Source: Spirosoma sp. 48-14 (lineage in GTDB: Bacteria > Bacteroidota > Bacteroidia > Cytophagales > Spirosomataceae). Taken from it: a stretch of DNA of 64,000 nt. The translations under genes were made by a program, and so were the position numbers. The stretch lies in the NCBI RefSeq assembly GCF_001898575.1, contig NZ_MKUD01000001.1:614448-678447 (forward strand). Reading direction: 5' to 3'. The notes below the pieces were generated by a model. The model saw nothing but the letters and a program-made list of their open reading frames with translations, ran no database searches and was not told where the DNA came from. Below, piece after piece: positions 35,828-44,260 of the stretch (the stretch's first letter is position 1; every line of letters starts with the position of its first letter).

Positions 35828-37375
35828 TTATAGTCCTGATCCGTCCGCTTTACCACGATTTACGGCATACGTACCGATGTTCTTACCGCATTCGAGCCCT
35901 ACTGTGCAATCGAAACGATAGTGAATCAGTCCATAAATCCGGGAGTTTGACGCTTCCTGCGCCTGTGCCCAGAACTCATTGGCCTGATCGGGGAAGATGC
36001 TGCCCAGCACAGTAGCCGCAGCCGCCGAGAAAGTTGAGTGGCCGGAGGTGTACGACGGGAAGTTTGGCAACCCAACCGATGTTTTCACACCGAACTGCTG
36101 GGGACGTGGATAGTAGTAGTAATACTTCGTATCCCAGCAGCAGATACCGGCATCCATGAGCGATGTACCAACCAGAGCCAACGTACGGGCCATACGAACC
36201 TCGCTATATTTGGCTTCGCTGGCCGCATTGGCAGCCGTACGCAGCCAGTGACCGGGTGGAGTGTAAGTTCCGGCACCATCGGCCCAGTAGTTGGCAATAC
36301 GAGCCTGTTCGCGCGTTTGGCTTTTGTTGATGGCTTTCAGTTCATCCAACGCTTTGGTAAACTCAGCACTATTTAACGCGGGTGGTGGGCCAGGGCGAAG
36401 CTTCACTTTCGTAGCAGCATCGAAGTTCCAGGGCGTTACAGCGCCATAGTTTGGCAGCATAGGGGGACGAAGAGGGCTTTCCTGACTTACCCATACCTCA
36501 GTAAGTCCCTGCGCTTTCGCCACTTCGATCATACCGGCCGTAAGTGCCTGGTTGTTGGCTGCGCTCATGCCATCAGTCTTCGCACGCGCCATCACTTTAG
36601 CAGCAACCTGATTACCCAAATCAGCACCCGCCGTCAGATCACTCTGTACATTCATACCTGCCCACAAGCGGCTGTTTTGATGTTCGGCCAGTTTGGCGTC
36701 CAGGAAAGGCACTTCGCCGGGGAACATGGCTTTCAGCACAACATAAGACGCAGCCGCTACTACCGCATCTTCCGACGGATAGGTAGGAATCGTCGACGTA
36801 GGTAAGGCCACCCGAACCGTAGCATCCACTTTCGACGGAGCCGACCGCTTGAACTGGTATTTATAATTCCAGGCGGCTACCAGCGCATCATACTGGGCAA
36901 CGCTCAGATAGGCCAATGCACGAGCGGCATACGGTGGATTGGCAAACGGAAATTTCGGATCGGCCAGTGGATTAGCCGCATCAGGAACGGGGTATTTACC
37001 ATCGGCCGTAGAGGCAGGTGGAATGTTATACCGAGCGGCCAGCTCACGGGCAATTTCGTTCCAGCGATACACTGCTCCAGCGCCCCAATACACGACGGCT
37101 TCCTGCTGTTCCTGGGTTAAGCTAGCTGATTTCGATTTCAGATCGGTCAGTTCAGCCTGGTATTCTGCCGATGAGGTAGCCTTAGGAGCTGCTACGGTCA
37201 CATCGGTTGGCGATGTCAGAACATAGGTTTTCCAGCTGCCCGCTTTTTCATCGACGTTGGCGGGGGTATATCCTACGCGCTGCGGTTCGGATATACTTTT
37301 ATCACAGGAAATAATCGAAACAGATAGCCCAGCAACCAGACTACCGATAGCCAGAATTTTATATGCGTTTTTCAT
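35828..37375 (-). CDS. vanadium-haloperoxidase-like lipoprotein, intact site
   Basis: The 515-residue lipoprotein (IISC, Cys24) carries the complete vanadate-binding set of the PAP2/vanadium haloperoxidase superfamily in its C-terminal half: Lys417-x6-Arg424-Pro425, Ser444-Gly445-His446 in PSYTSGH, and Ser478-Arg479-x5-His485-x3-Asp489. Such enzymes oxidise halides with H2O2 or act as acid phosphatases on phosphate esters. The N-terminal half (about 60-260) repeats the fold with a degraded set: SED for SGH (201-203) and SR-x5-Asn-x3-Asp (235-246). It is preceded by a barrel gene 13 bp away and followed by an AhpD-like gene. A phosphatase role cannot be excluded from sequence alone. Confidence 0.88.
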   Translation of the reverse strand: MKNAYKILAIGSLVAGLSVSIISCDKSISEPQRVGYTPANVDEKAGSWKTYVLTSPTDVTVAAPKATSSAEYQAELTDLKSKSASLTQEQQEAVVYWGAGAVYRWNEIARELAARYNIPPASTADGKYPVPDAANPLADPKFPFANPPYAARALAYLSVAQYDALVAAWNYKYQFKRSAPSKVDATVRVALPTSTIPTYPSEDAVVAAASYVVLKAMFPGEVPFLDAKLAEHQNSRLWAGMNVQSDLTAGADLGNQVAAKVMARAKTDGMSAANNQALTAGMIEVAKAQGLTEVWVSQESPLRPPMLPNYGAVTPWNFDAATKVKLRPGPPPALNSAEFTKALDELKAINKSQTREQARIANYWADGAGTYTPPGHWLRTAANAASEAKYSEVRMARTLALVGTSLMDAGICCWDTKYYYYYPRPQQFGVKTSVGLPNFPSYTSGHSTFSAAAATVLGSIFPDQANEFWAQAQEASNSRIYGLIHYRFDCTVGLECGKNIGTYAVNRGKADGSGL

Positions 37376-37388
37376 CTCGTGTTACGGC

Positions 37389-38285
37389 TTATTTATTAAA
37401 ATTGATTTGATACAGCAGACCAACCATATAGCTGGTGCTCTGCCCTACATTCATACCATCGAGTACATAACCGACACGGGCATTGACACCGATGTTGCGT
37501 GGCTGTACTTTTCCATACCAGCCTACGGTAGTAGCCTGCATGTTGTTAGTTGGGAACGGCATATCGTTCCGACGGATGTTGTCACCACTCAGGCAGGAGC
37601 TACGTTCAGCCCACACTTCCGTTTGCCAGCCTTTCCGCTGAACGCCCAGCCGAACAGCAGCATCGTACGTATTAGGTACCCGTACCTGATCGGTGTTATA
37701 GACCCGGTCATCTGCCTGATACGAATTCTGATCGATGGTGATGTTGCTCCGCCAGCCATAGCTTCCGTGTGCGGTCAGATAGACGCCCGTTTTAGGCTCT
37801 CTATAGCTCGCCAGCAACCGGCCGGTAAAGGTGCGACACTGTAACCCAATCGACATCGGAAGGAAACTCGGCACATAATTCCCAATGGGAACTGACCCAC
37901 CCACGATGGCATTGAGCGAAAAGCCTCCCGCTTTTACCACCTTAAATTTCAGCCAAGCCGCTAAATCCTGAATGCCATGCTGCCCCATCAGGTTACCGGC
38001 ACTAGTGCTCGTCCAAACGTATGGCAGGCTCAGAATCACATTGACCCGGTTGCTGATACCATAGGCCGGCATGACCATCACACTTTGTGTGGTATGGGTC
38101 CCGATGTTAAAATTTTCTCGTTTGAGGGTATTTTCCCAGTATTGGCTCCAGGAGCTATACCCATACATCCCTGCTACGCAGAGTTGTTTTTTACCCATGT
38201 AAATGGCATCGTTCGGCATCTGTGCTTTCGCTACAAATGGTGCCATTAATCCAGCCACAGCAAGGCTTTTCAGTATTGTTTTCAT
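37389..38285 (-). CDS. outer-membrane beta-barrel, haloperoxidase partner 2
   Basis: The 298-residue protein has a signal peptide (MKTILKSLAVAGLMAPFVAKAQ) and repeated amphipathic strands ending in the aromatic-hydrophobic LLYQINFNK. It is a paralogue of the barrel at 27306-28226, sharing the PFPTN motif and a DGMNVGQS segment at the same place. The ATG at 38285 is used; the earlier in-frame codon is a TTG. It ends 13 bp before the haloperoxidase-like gene, so the two are probably one transcript and may work together, perhaps as a diffusion channel for its substrate or product. Confidence 0.75.
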   Translation of the reverse strand: MKTILKSLAVAGLMAPFVAKAQMPNDAIYMGKKQLCVAGMYGYSSWSQYWENTLKRENFNIGTHTTQSVMVMPAYGISNRVNVILSLPYVWTSTSAGNLMGQHGIQDLAAWLKFKVVKAGGFSLNAIVGGSVPIGNYVPSFLPMSIGLQCRTFTGRLLASYREPKTGVYLTAHGSYGWRSNITIDQNSYQADDRVYNTDQVRVPNTYDAAVRLGVQRKGWQTEVWAERSSCLSGDNIRRNDMPFPTNNMQATTVGWYGKVQPRNIGVNARVGYVLDGMNVGQSTSYMVGLLYQINFNK

Positions 38286-38377
38286 CGTGTACAATTACGT
38301 TCCGTAATGATTAAGAAATAGTTAGTGAGGACAATAGCGGATCGCCAACCTCTTCAAAAGCGATGTATGCAGAAAGT

Positions 38378-39493
38378 TTAGAACCAGCGGGATATGTTGA
38401 CCGACACCAGATAATCGGCAAAAGCAGCATCCCCCTGCCGCACACCCAGTGGGTCTAACCGATCGGAGTAGCTTTTGATCCGGTTCCGGTAAACAGCCCA
38501 GGGCATCGTAGCGGCTATCGACGTTTTATTGTGCATGTACGAAAGGCCAGGCTCGACAGAAACGATATAACCTGGACGCCGGAAACCCGAACTTCCGCCA
38601 AAAGCATCGATGGCCGGTACACCTTCCACACGTCCACCAAGCATAACGGCCAGCCCAGGAATGGCTTTGATTGACTGGCTTAAACCGATGCGGGCAGCAA
38701 ACTGATCAGCGACGGAGAACGTCCCCGTAACCAGATCGATCGTTGTAGCAGTCGGGTTCCGCACCACACCGTTGGTTTCGCGTGGATTGAACAGGTAAAA
38801 GCCATTAGCATAAGCTGTCAAGGTGCTGTTGAGAGAGGCATAGCCCTGTAACTCAACGCTTACTCCTACTCCACCATCGCCCAGTTGGATCGATTGGTCG
38901 ACGGGTTGATTGATCGTGTAATCCTGCCCTTCTTTAGTTAGCTTGTGAAAGTTATCGGTTACTCCATAGTTGCCTGTTGGTAGTTTCACGCCCAATCCGG
39001 CCGCAATGTTTGCCTTAGGCAATTTTACAGGGTTAATTAGCCAGTAGCTACCCGAGATCCGAAGGTCTCCAATACCCTGCGACCCGGTATGAAACCGCTT
39101 CTGTTCAGGGTTTTGAGCGACTGAATTGCCATAGTGTTCGTACAACGACGAACGATCGTAGTATTGAATAGGAAGGTTGACCGAAAATGACAACCGATTA
39201 TTGACCATGTAGGTAATGCCCAGGTCTACGGCGTGCGATACGTTGATGACGTTAGTGCCCTGTTCAACGCGTTGGGTTTGCTCTACATCGCCAACAAAAT
39301 GCTTATACGAACGGAAATAGCGATAACCTGCCGACACCTGCCAGTGGCCATTGCGTTGTTTAAAATAATCGGCTGAACCTGCCGGAGCTGCGCAACTCAT
39401 GTGCCGAACGGCCACGCATCCCTGCGCCTGAGTTGTCGTGTTAGAAAGTGTTATACAGGCTACCGCCAGAACGAGGGTAGAGGTCGTTTTCAT
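38378..39493 (-). CDS. outer-membrane channel protein with paired Cys
   Basis: The 371-residue protein has a signal peptide to about residue 24 (MKTTSTLVLAVACITLSNTT then TQAQ). The mature N-terminus, GCVAVRHMSCAAP, holds Cys26 and Cys34 with a His-Met between them, a possible metal site or disulfide. The rest is beta-barrel with strand motifs such as LPKANIAAGLGVKLPTGNYG and a C-terminal NISRWF, typical of MetA-pathway/transporter-type channels. It is the first gene of the 11-gene run, so it may set the substrate range of the system. Identity of the substrate is unknown. Confidence 0.72.
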   Translation of the reverse strand: MKTTSTLVLAVACITLSNTTTQAQGCVAVRHMSCAAPAGSADYFKQRNGHWQVSAGYRYFRSYKHFVGDVEQTQRVEQGTNVINVSHAVDLGITYMVNNRLSFSVNLPIQYYDRSSLYEHYGNSVAQNPEQKRFHTGSQGIGDLRISGSYWLINPVKLPKANIAAGLGVKLPTGNYGVTDNFHKLTKEGQDYTINQPVDQSIQLGDGGVGVSVELQGYASLNSTLTAYANGFYLFNPRETNGVVRNPTATTIDLVTGTFSVADQFAARIGLSQSIKAIPGLAVMLGGRVEGVPAIDAFGGSSGFRRPGYIVSVEPGLSYMHNKTSIAATMPWAVYRNRIKSYSDRLDPLGVRQGDAAFADYLVSVNISRWF

Positions 39494-39853
39494 GCCTGAA
39501 AAATATCTGAATAGAAATTGACTAAACTAATGAAGATGGCATACGACAGAACAGAACGCAGCCACAAGCTGACTTATAAGCCAACTTCAACCACGATCGA
39601 GCTTGTTCGTAGGATTAGTTAAGAATCAACCGTGTAGAGGCAGAATCAGCTATCGATGGAGTAGTTCCTTGCAAATGGCAAGCCAGCAAACGATGTATAT
39701 ATCCTTTTGAAGGGTACTACACGAGCTAGTAAAACCGAATGAAAGGTGCACATTTAGTCGCAACGGTCACTCATCCTGCCGGTTTATTCCACAACAGGAC
39801 ACGTTGAACCCGCAACAGCCCAATGACTCCGTCTACACGATCGGCAATTTCCC
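39494..39853. other. intergenic region upstream of the haloperoxidase run
   Basis: This 360-bp region holds no supported gene. It is the only sizeable stretch before the 11-gene run, so its main promoter and any operator should be here. No strict TAnnTTTG box was found on the minus strand. Confidence 0.5.
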
Positions 39854-40393
39854 TCAGATTTCGGGCGGGGGCGAATGAACAGGAAGGGCGCGGGCAGCCA
39901 GCACAAACAGATGTTCGGGGATGCGAATTGATTCACGCCATTGGGGAGGTAAAAAACTAAAGACAATACGCGGACTTGGCGAGTATTCTTTCAGCAGGAA
40001 TTTCAGGAGTTGATTGGCTTTCCGGCTCGACTCAGTAGTACCGGATACATGTTTATTCAGGAACGACAGCAGATCGCTTTGCCAGATTGATCGATTCTCC
40101 GTTTCCAGAGCTGCAATATGGAGTTGGTCCCCCTGAATTTCCAGACTTACCACTGAGTAATAATGCCCACGGTAGCTAAACCCATCGGAAGTAGTTCGGC
40201 TGATGGTACTGGCATCGAGCTTGTCTTTCAGCGGAATTTCAAACTCAACGATACTGTCGACTGAACGATAGACCGAAAGCCGCTCCGACAAATCGTGCTC
40301 TGCCTGCCACCAGCTACCAACAAACACAAGCACATAGGCCAGTGTGTGGTACACTAGAAGCGAAAAGAGGCCGATGGAAACTACTTTCTTCAA
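39854..40393 (-). CDS. orphan exported or membrane protein, TTG start
   Basis: The 179-residue product has an N-terminal hydrophobic helix (MKKVVSIGLFSLLVYHTLAYV, residues 1-21) and a predominantly charged mature part. I recognise no domain. The start must be the TTG at 40393, because the frame has no other ATG near the N-terminus, and a TATTTTTG promoter box lies 22 bp upstream. The C-terminal FSFLPPQWRESIRIPEH and ALPVHSPPPEI are proline-rich. No neighbour indicates a role. Confidence 0.65.
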   Translation of the reverse strand: MKKVVSIGLFSLLVYHTLAYVLVFVGSWWQAEHDLSERLSVYRSVDSIVEFEIPLKDKLDASTISRTTSDGFSYRGHYYSVVSLEIQGDQLHIAALETENRSIWQSDLLSFLNKHVSGTTESSRKANQLLKFLLKEYSPSPRIVFSFLPPQWRESIRIPEHLFVLAARALPVHSPPPEI

Positions 40394-40414
40394 CTGCGTT
40401 CAGTAAATTTTTCC

Positions 40415-40422
40415 CAAAAATA
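40415..40422 (-). promoter_or_regulatory. candidate -7 box TATTTTTG
   Basis: Minus-strand TATTTTTG fits TAnnTTTG, 21 bp before the TTG start at 40393. The spacing supports that unusual start codon. Confidence 0.5.
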
Positions 40423-40558
40423 ATACTAAATTCTAAACAAAACTTGTGCCATCCAACAGTAAATATCTTTTTCTTGCTTCAAACCCGTTCTCGATTCTGT
40501 TCATCAACAGCATTTGCCATAATTCTATCGACATTACAGACAAATTAATAAACACGTC

Positions 40559-41341
40559 TTAGGGCATAGGTGTATATAACCAGACACCAATCTCCGATAA
40601 ATCGAAATTTGCTGCCCAGGTAACTTGTAAAAGGTGTAGGTAACGGTGGTCCTGTTGCGGATTTCGAATCAGATTCTGAAACATATACCCCATCTCGATC
40701 TTCCCAAATTTTCGGGTGTTGTAGCCTAACCCTCCGTAAAGCCAGTTTTCGCCATAGAAGGCATTTTTTGAACTGATCGGACTGTTGATTGCCCCCGTCA
40801 GACAAAGAAAGGATTCATTGGATGCGGATGCGTAAAACCCCGTCTTGTTAACCTTTGGATCATAAAGAGGATAACTAGCTCCAATCTGATACCGAAATAG
40901 TGTCGCGTATGACCACTGGTTACTCTTCATGTTCAATGGGTAACGCTCTTCATACCGCAATCGGTGTGATAGTTTGAGTCTACCCAGGGCAGGAACATCG
41001 TGCGTAGCCACTGCCTGAATCCACAAGCGATTCTCATTAACGTGCAGACCAAACAGGTTGTGTTTCACATAGGCATAGCCCACTCCAATCTGAACATTTG
41101 GCAATAGTCGGTAACTTAAACTGGGCTGTAAATAATACTGTAAGGCGGTTGCCGGATAGTTTTTTTCAGCAATTGTCTGATGAAAGGCATCAATCGTTGA
41201 TGAGATATAGACATTGTATTGAAGCTTCTTTCCTATATTGCCAGACTGCGAAATAGCTGGAAAGAAACCGTAAAAAGTCCAGTCCTGCGCCAAACAAAGG
41301 CAACTGTTTAACAGTAAATAGAGAAGTATACCTATTCGCAT
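40559..41341 (-). CDS. DUF2490 outer-membrane protein
   Basis: The 260-residue protein has a signal peptide (MRIGILLYLLLNSCLCLAQ) and the DUF2490 strand pattern: WTFYGFFPAISQSG, YLQPSLSYRLLPNVQIGVGYAYV, LSHRLRYEERY, and GGLGYNTRKFGKIEMGYMFQ. DUF2490 proteins are predicted beta-barrels of unknown substrate found in many Bacteroidota. It has its own upstream region and no obvious partner. Confidence 0.8.
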   Translation of the reverse strand: MRIGILLYLLLNSCLCLAQDWTFYGFFPAISQSGNIGKKLQYNVYISSTIDAFHQTIAEKNYPATALQYYLQPSLSYRLLPNVQIGVGYAYVKHNLFGLHVNENRLWIQAVATHDVPALGRLKLSHRLRYEERYPLNMKSNQWSYATLFRYQIGASYPLYDPKVNKTGFYASASNESFLCLTGAINSPISSKNAFYGENWLYGGLGYNTRKFGKIEMGYMFQNLIRNPQQDHRYLHLLQVTWAANFDLSEIGVWLYTPMP

Positions 41342-41590
41342 TAAGTCACGGGATTGAGCGTCCGGTAACCTATCTTCCCAAAATGTGTGCCAACTTAGTC
41401 ATGATAGCTGGCACAATGTTTATGGTATAGAAATGCGCGTAAATTCAACTGGGTCCGTCGGTACGCTGAAGAAGCAATAATCCCGGAATCGCAAATAGAA
41501 TACTGTAGGTCAATTGCCGTTCTAAACCTAAAGAACTATTACTGACCTTTATCGTCATTAAAGCCAGTTTATCCCCCCATTTAAGCTAGT

Positions 41591-43201
41591 ATGAAATTTT
41601 TAAGCTTAGCCTTTTTAATCAGCCTGTTCGGTGCAGGTGTCTGGTACGTTCGCAGTCGAATACCCGAACCCGTCGTGGGCGTTCAACTAACTGGTAATCT
41701 ACCCCCACAAACAGCTCTCTCACCTACACCCCGCTCGCGGTTCAATCCCAGTACGCGAAAAGGGTATTACACCCTAGATGTCGTCAGTGATTTTACAGTG
41801 CCTTCTACCAAATCCATTACGTTTTGTGGAGCCGGGCGAAACCTTTATGTCAAGCAGGACCCGACCAAGATCTTCCGGCGGGGGTTTACGGCCGTAGAAC
41901 GGAGCCGGATGGTTCCAAACGTAGAAATCTGGGGGGGCGACTCCTACCCTCCCAGCGGTTGGAAAAGTACGTTACAGATCAGTCAGCGAGCTAGTATTCT
42001 CTACCGGGGATATTTTAGAGATTCGTTTGGGTTAGGCTGGTCGGAAGACAATGGGAAAGCCGACCAAACGCTTTATCGAGTAGCTGCACCGCGTTCTAAT
42101 GCGCCAGTCAATCGCCAAACGGTTTTCCAATCGGCTCTTGAACTAAATGGCAATTGCGTTGGCTTCGGTGATTGCCCATCGACCGGCTGGAAAAGTACGT
42201 ATGGACTGATTTTTCTGGATATTGAGAACAACTACGGGATCAAAAATCTCCAGGAGCAGGTAAACTTATATACTTATCTGGTGAAGACCATCAAGGAAAA
42301 CGCCAGTCCTCAAACGCTGGTTGGCTCCATTGATCCGGTGGCACATAACAGCTATGGGTACTCCCGCACGTCGGATTATCAGGCTGGTGTCGATGAATTT
42401 CTGACAATGCCCGTTCGGCATACGGCCTCCAGCCGCCAGCGTGGATTACCCGACAATCTGATCGGTAAAACCTATTCCGACTACGCCGATTTTCTAATGC
42501 CCGGCACCTATTATTTATACCCTGAACTGGACTATTCGGCCCAACACAACAGCGACGGCGATCGGCACTGGTTGGCGGCTTTACTAGGCGAACAGGAGGT
42601 AAATATGAAGCTATCGCCCAAAAAACGGATTGCCTGGCACTGGCTGTTCAACACCCAGAATGCTGAATTTCCGGGTAGTGCCAAAGCCGAACACCCAACC
42701 CCACCTGCCGTTTCGGAAGGCATGGGAATCTTTTACTGGTTTACGGGTGCCTATGGCGTTTTATTCTGGGACGATCATACCGACCTGATTCCCGATCAAC
42801 CCGCTCCGAGCGATCCCTCCCAGACAGGCCTTGGCAACGACCGGAATTATGCCTGTTATGAGCATTACGTACATGGTCTCTGGCGATTGTTCAAACATCA
42901 TAGCGATCTGTTCAATGGACGCGAAACCTATCTGAATGAAGCCACGGAGTGCTCCTACGACGGGGGGCGGACCTGGTATAAATACAATGCCAATCAACTC
43001 AAAACCCGCGACTTACCTTTTGTTCGGGCTATTGTCAACGGAAATCAGATTCTGATAGCGGCTACAAAAGCTTACGCCCGGCCTAACCAGACTAGCCAGG
43101 TGATGGTGCGCTATGTTGACAATGGGTATCGGTTTTATACCACACTCACCCTGAAAGGGGATGAGATCTATTTGGGCCGGGCTGCCATGCCACGCGGCTA
43201 A
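41591..43201 (+). CDS. large exported protein of unknown function
   Basis: The 536-residue protein has a signal or anchor helix (MKFLSLAFLISLFGAGVWYV) and no domain that I recognise. Notable text is PSGWKSTLQISQRASILYRGYF, GLIFLDIENNYGIKNLQEQVNLYTYLVKTI, and an aromatic region MPGTYYLYPELDYSAQHNSDGDRHWLAALLGEQ. The mix of Asp/Glu, Trp and Tyr around 210-420 (for example FLDIEN and FYWFTGAYGVLFWDDH) looks like a (beta/alpha)8 glycosidase-type fold, which I mention only as a guess. The C-terminal part is beta-rich. Alone in its transcript, ahead of moaA. Confidence 0.65.
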   Translation: MKFLSLAFLISLFGAGVWYVRSRIPEPVVGVQLTGNLPPQTALSPTPRSRFNPSTRKGYYTLDVVSDFTVPSTKSITFCGAGRNLYVKQDPTKIFRRGFTAVERSRMVPNVEIWGGDSYPPSGWKSTLQISQRASILYRGYFRDSFGLGWSEDNGKADQTLYRVAAPRSNAPVNRQTVFQSALELNGNCVGFGDCPSTGWKSTYGLIFLDIENNYGIKNLQEQVNLYTYLVKTIKENASPQTLVGSIDPVAHNSYGYSRTSDYQAGVDEFLTMPVRHTASSRQRGLPDNLIGKTYSDYADFLMPGTYYLYPELDYSAQHNSDGDRHWLAALLGEQEVNMKLSPKKRIAWHWLFNTQNAEFPGSAKAEHPTPPAVSEGMGIFYWFTGAYGVLFWDDHTDLIPDQPAPSDPSQTGLGNDRNYACYEHYVHGLWRLFKHHSDLFNGRETYLNEATECSYDGGRTWYKYNANQLKTRDLPFVRAIVNGNQILIAATKAYARPNQTSQVMVRYVDNGYRFYTTLTLKGDEIYLGRAAMPRG

Positions 43202-43230
43202 TTGGCTTTCGGATATGCAATCAAAATCGG

Positions 43231-43238
43231 TATTTTTG
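43231..43238 (+). promoter_or_regulatory. candidate -7 box for moaA
   Basis: TATTTTTG fits TAnnTTTG, 16 bp before the moaA ATG. Confidence 0.5.
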
Positions 43239-43254
43239 TGTTAGTCCCGTACGC

Positions 43255-44235
43255 ATGATTTACGACAACCATAATCGCCCCATTACGTACCTTCGACTGG
43301 CCGTAACCGATCGCTGCAACCTGCGGTGTTTTTACTGCATGCCCGAAGAAGGCATCAAGTACTTGCCCAAGCATCAGGTACTTAGTTATGAAGAAATGGA
43401 GCGGCTGGTACGTATACTGGCCCAGTTAGGGGTTCAGAAAGTGCGGATTACGGGCGGAGAGCCTTTTGTTCGGGCCGGTTTAATGCCGTTTCTGCATCGA
43501 CTGGCAGCTCTTGATGGATTAACCGACCTATCACTAACCACCAATGGCGTTCTGACCGCTCCACATGTTGCAGACATGGCCGCTCTGGGCGTGCGGTCGG
43601 TGAATTTAAGCTTGGATACCCTTGATCGCGAACGCTTTCGAAAAATTACCCGTCGCGACGAATTACCCGCTGTCCTGAAGACACTCGACGCCCTCCTGAA
43701 ATCCGGTATCCAGACGAAAATCAATGCCGTAGTGATGGATGGTCAGAACATCGAAGATCTCATCCCGCTGACCGAGCTCACCCGCCACCTACCCGTTGAT
43801 GTTCGATTCATTGAAGAGATGCCCTTTAACGGGGAAGGTAGTCATTACCCGGTTCTTAACTGGACGCATCAGCGAATCATCCGTGAAATCCGCGAGCACT
43901 TTCCCAACATCGAAAAACTGCCGGACCCGCCATTTTCCACGTCGTCTAATTATCAGATTCCGGGTCATCAGGGCACGATTGGCGTGATTGCTGCCTTCAG
44001 TAGGACGTTTTGTGGCACCTGCAACCGAATTCGTCTGACAGCGCAGGGTACACTGAAAACCTGCCTCTACGACAACGGTGTGCTGGATGTTCGGGCTATG
44101 CTTCGTACTGGGGCAACCGACGAAGAGTTAACTGCCGCCTTTCTACAGGCATTTGCACATCGCCCCCGCAATGGTTTCGAAGCCGAAAACCAACGGGCAA
44201 CCGTAACCGAGTCGATGGCTACCATTGGAGGCTGA
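43255..44235 (+). CDS. moaA: GTP 3',8-cyclase MoaA (radical SAM)
   Basis: MoaA with MoaC turns GTP into cyclic pyranopterin phosphate for molybdenum cofactor. The 326-residue protein has the N-terminal radical-SAM cluster motif CNLRCFYC (Cys21, Cys25, Cys28), the GGEPFVRAGL segment, and the C-terminal cluster site FCGTCNRIRLTAQGTLKTCLY with its own three cysteines. Length is normal. No other moa or moe gene is in the window, so the remaining pathway must be elsewhere in the genome. A thioredoxin-fold gene follows 25 bp later and could share the transcript. Confidence 0.95.
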   Translation: MIYDNHNRPITYLRLAVTDRCNLRCFYCMPEEGIKYLPKHQVLSYEEMERLVRILAQLGVQKVRITGGEPFVRAGLMPFLHRLAALDGLTDLSLTTNGVLTAPHVADMAALGVRSVNLSLDTLDRERFRKITRRDELPAVLKTLDALLKSGIQTKINAVVMDGQNIEDLIPLTELTRHLPVDVRFIEEMPFNGEGSHYPVLNWTHQRIIREIREHFPNIEKLPDPPFSTSSNYQIPGHQGTIGVIAAFSRTFCGTCNRIRLTAQGTLKTCLYDNGVLDVRAMLRTGATDEELTAAFLQAFAHRPRNGFEAENQRATVTESMATIGG

Positions 44236-44260
44236 TCAGTCAACTATTTTCCGCTGCTGT

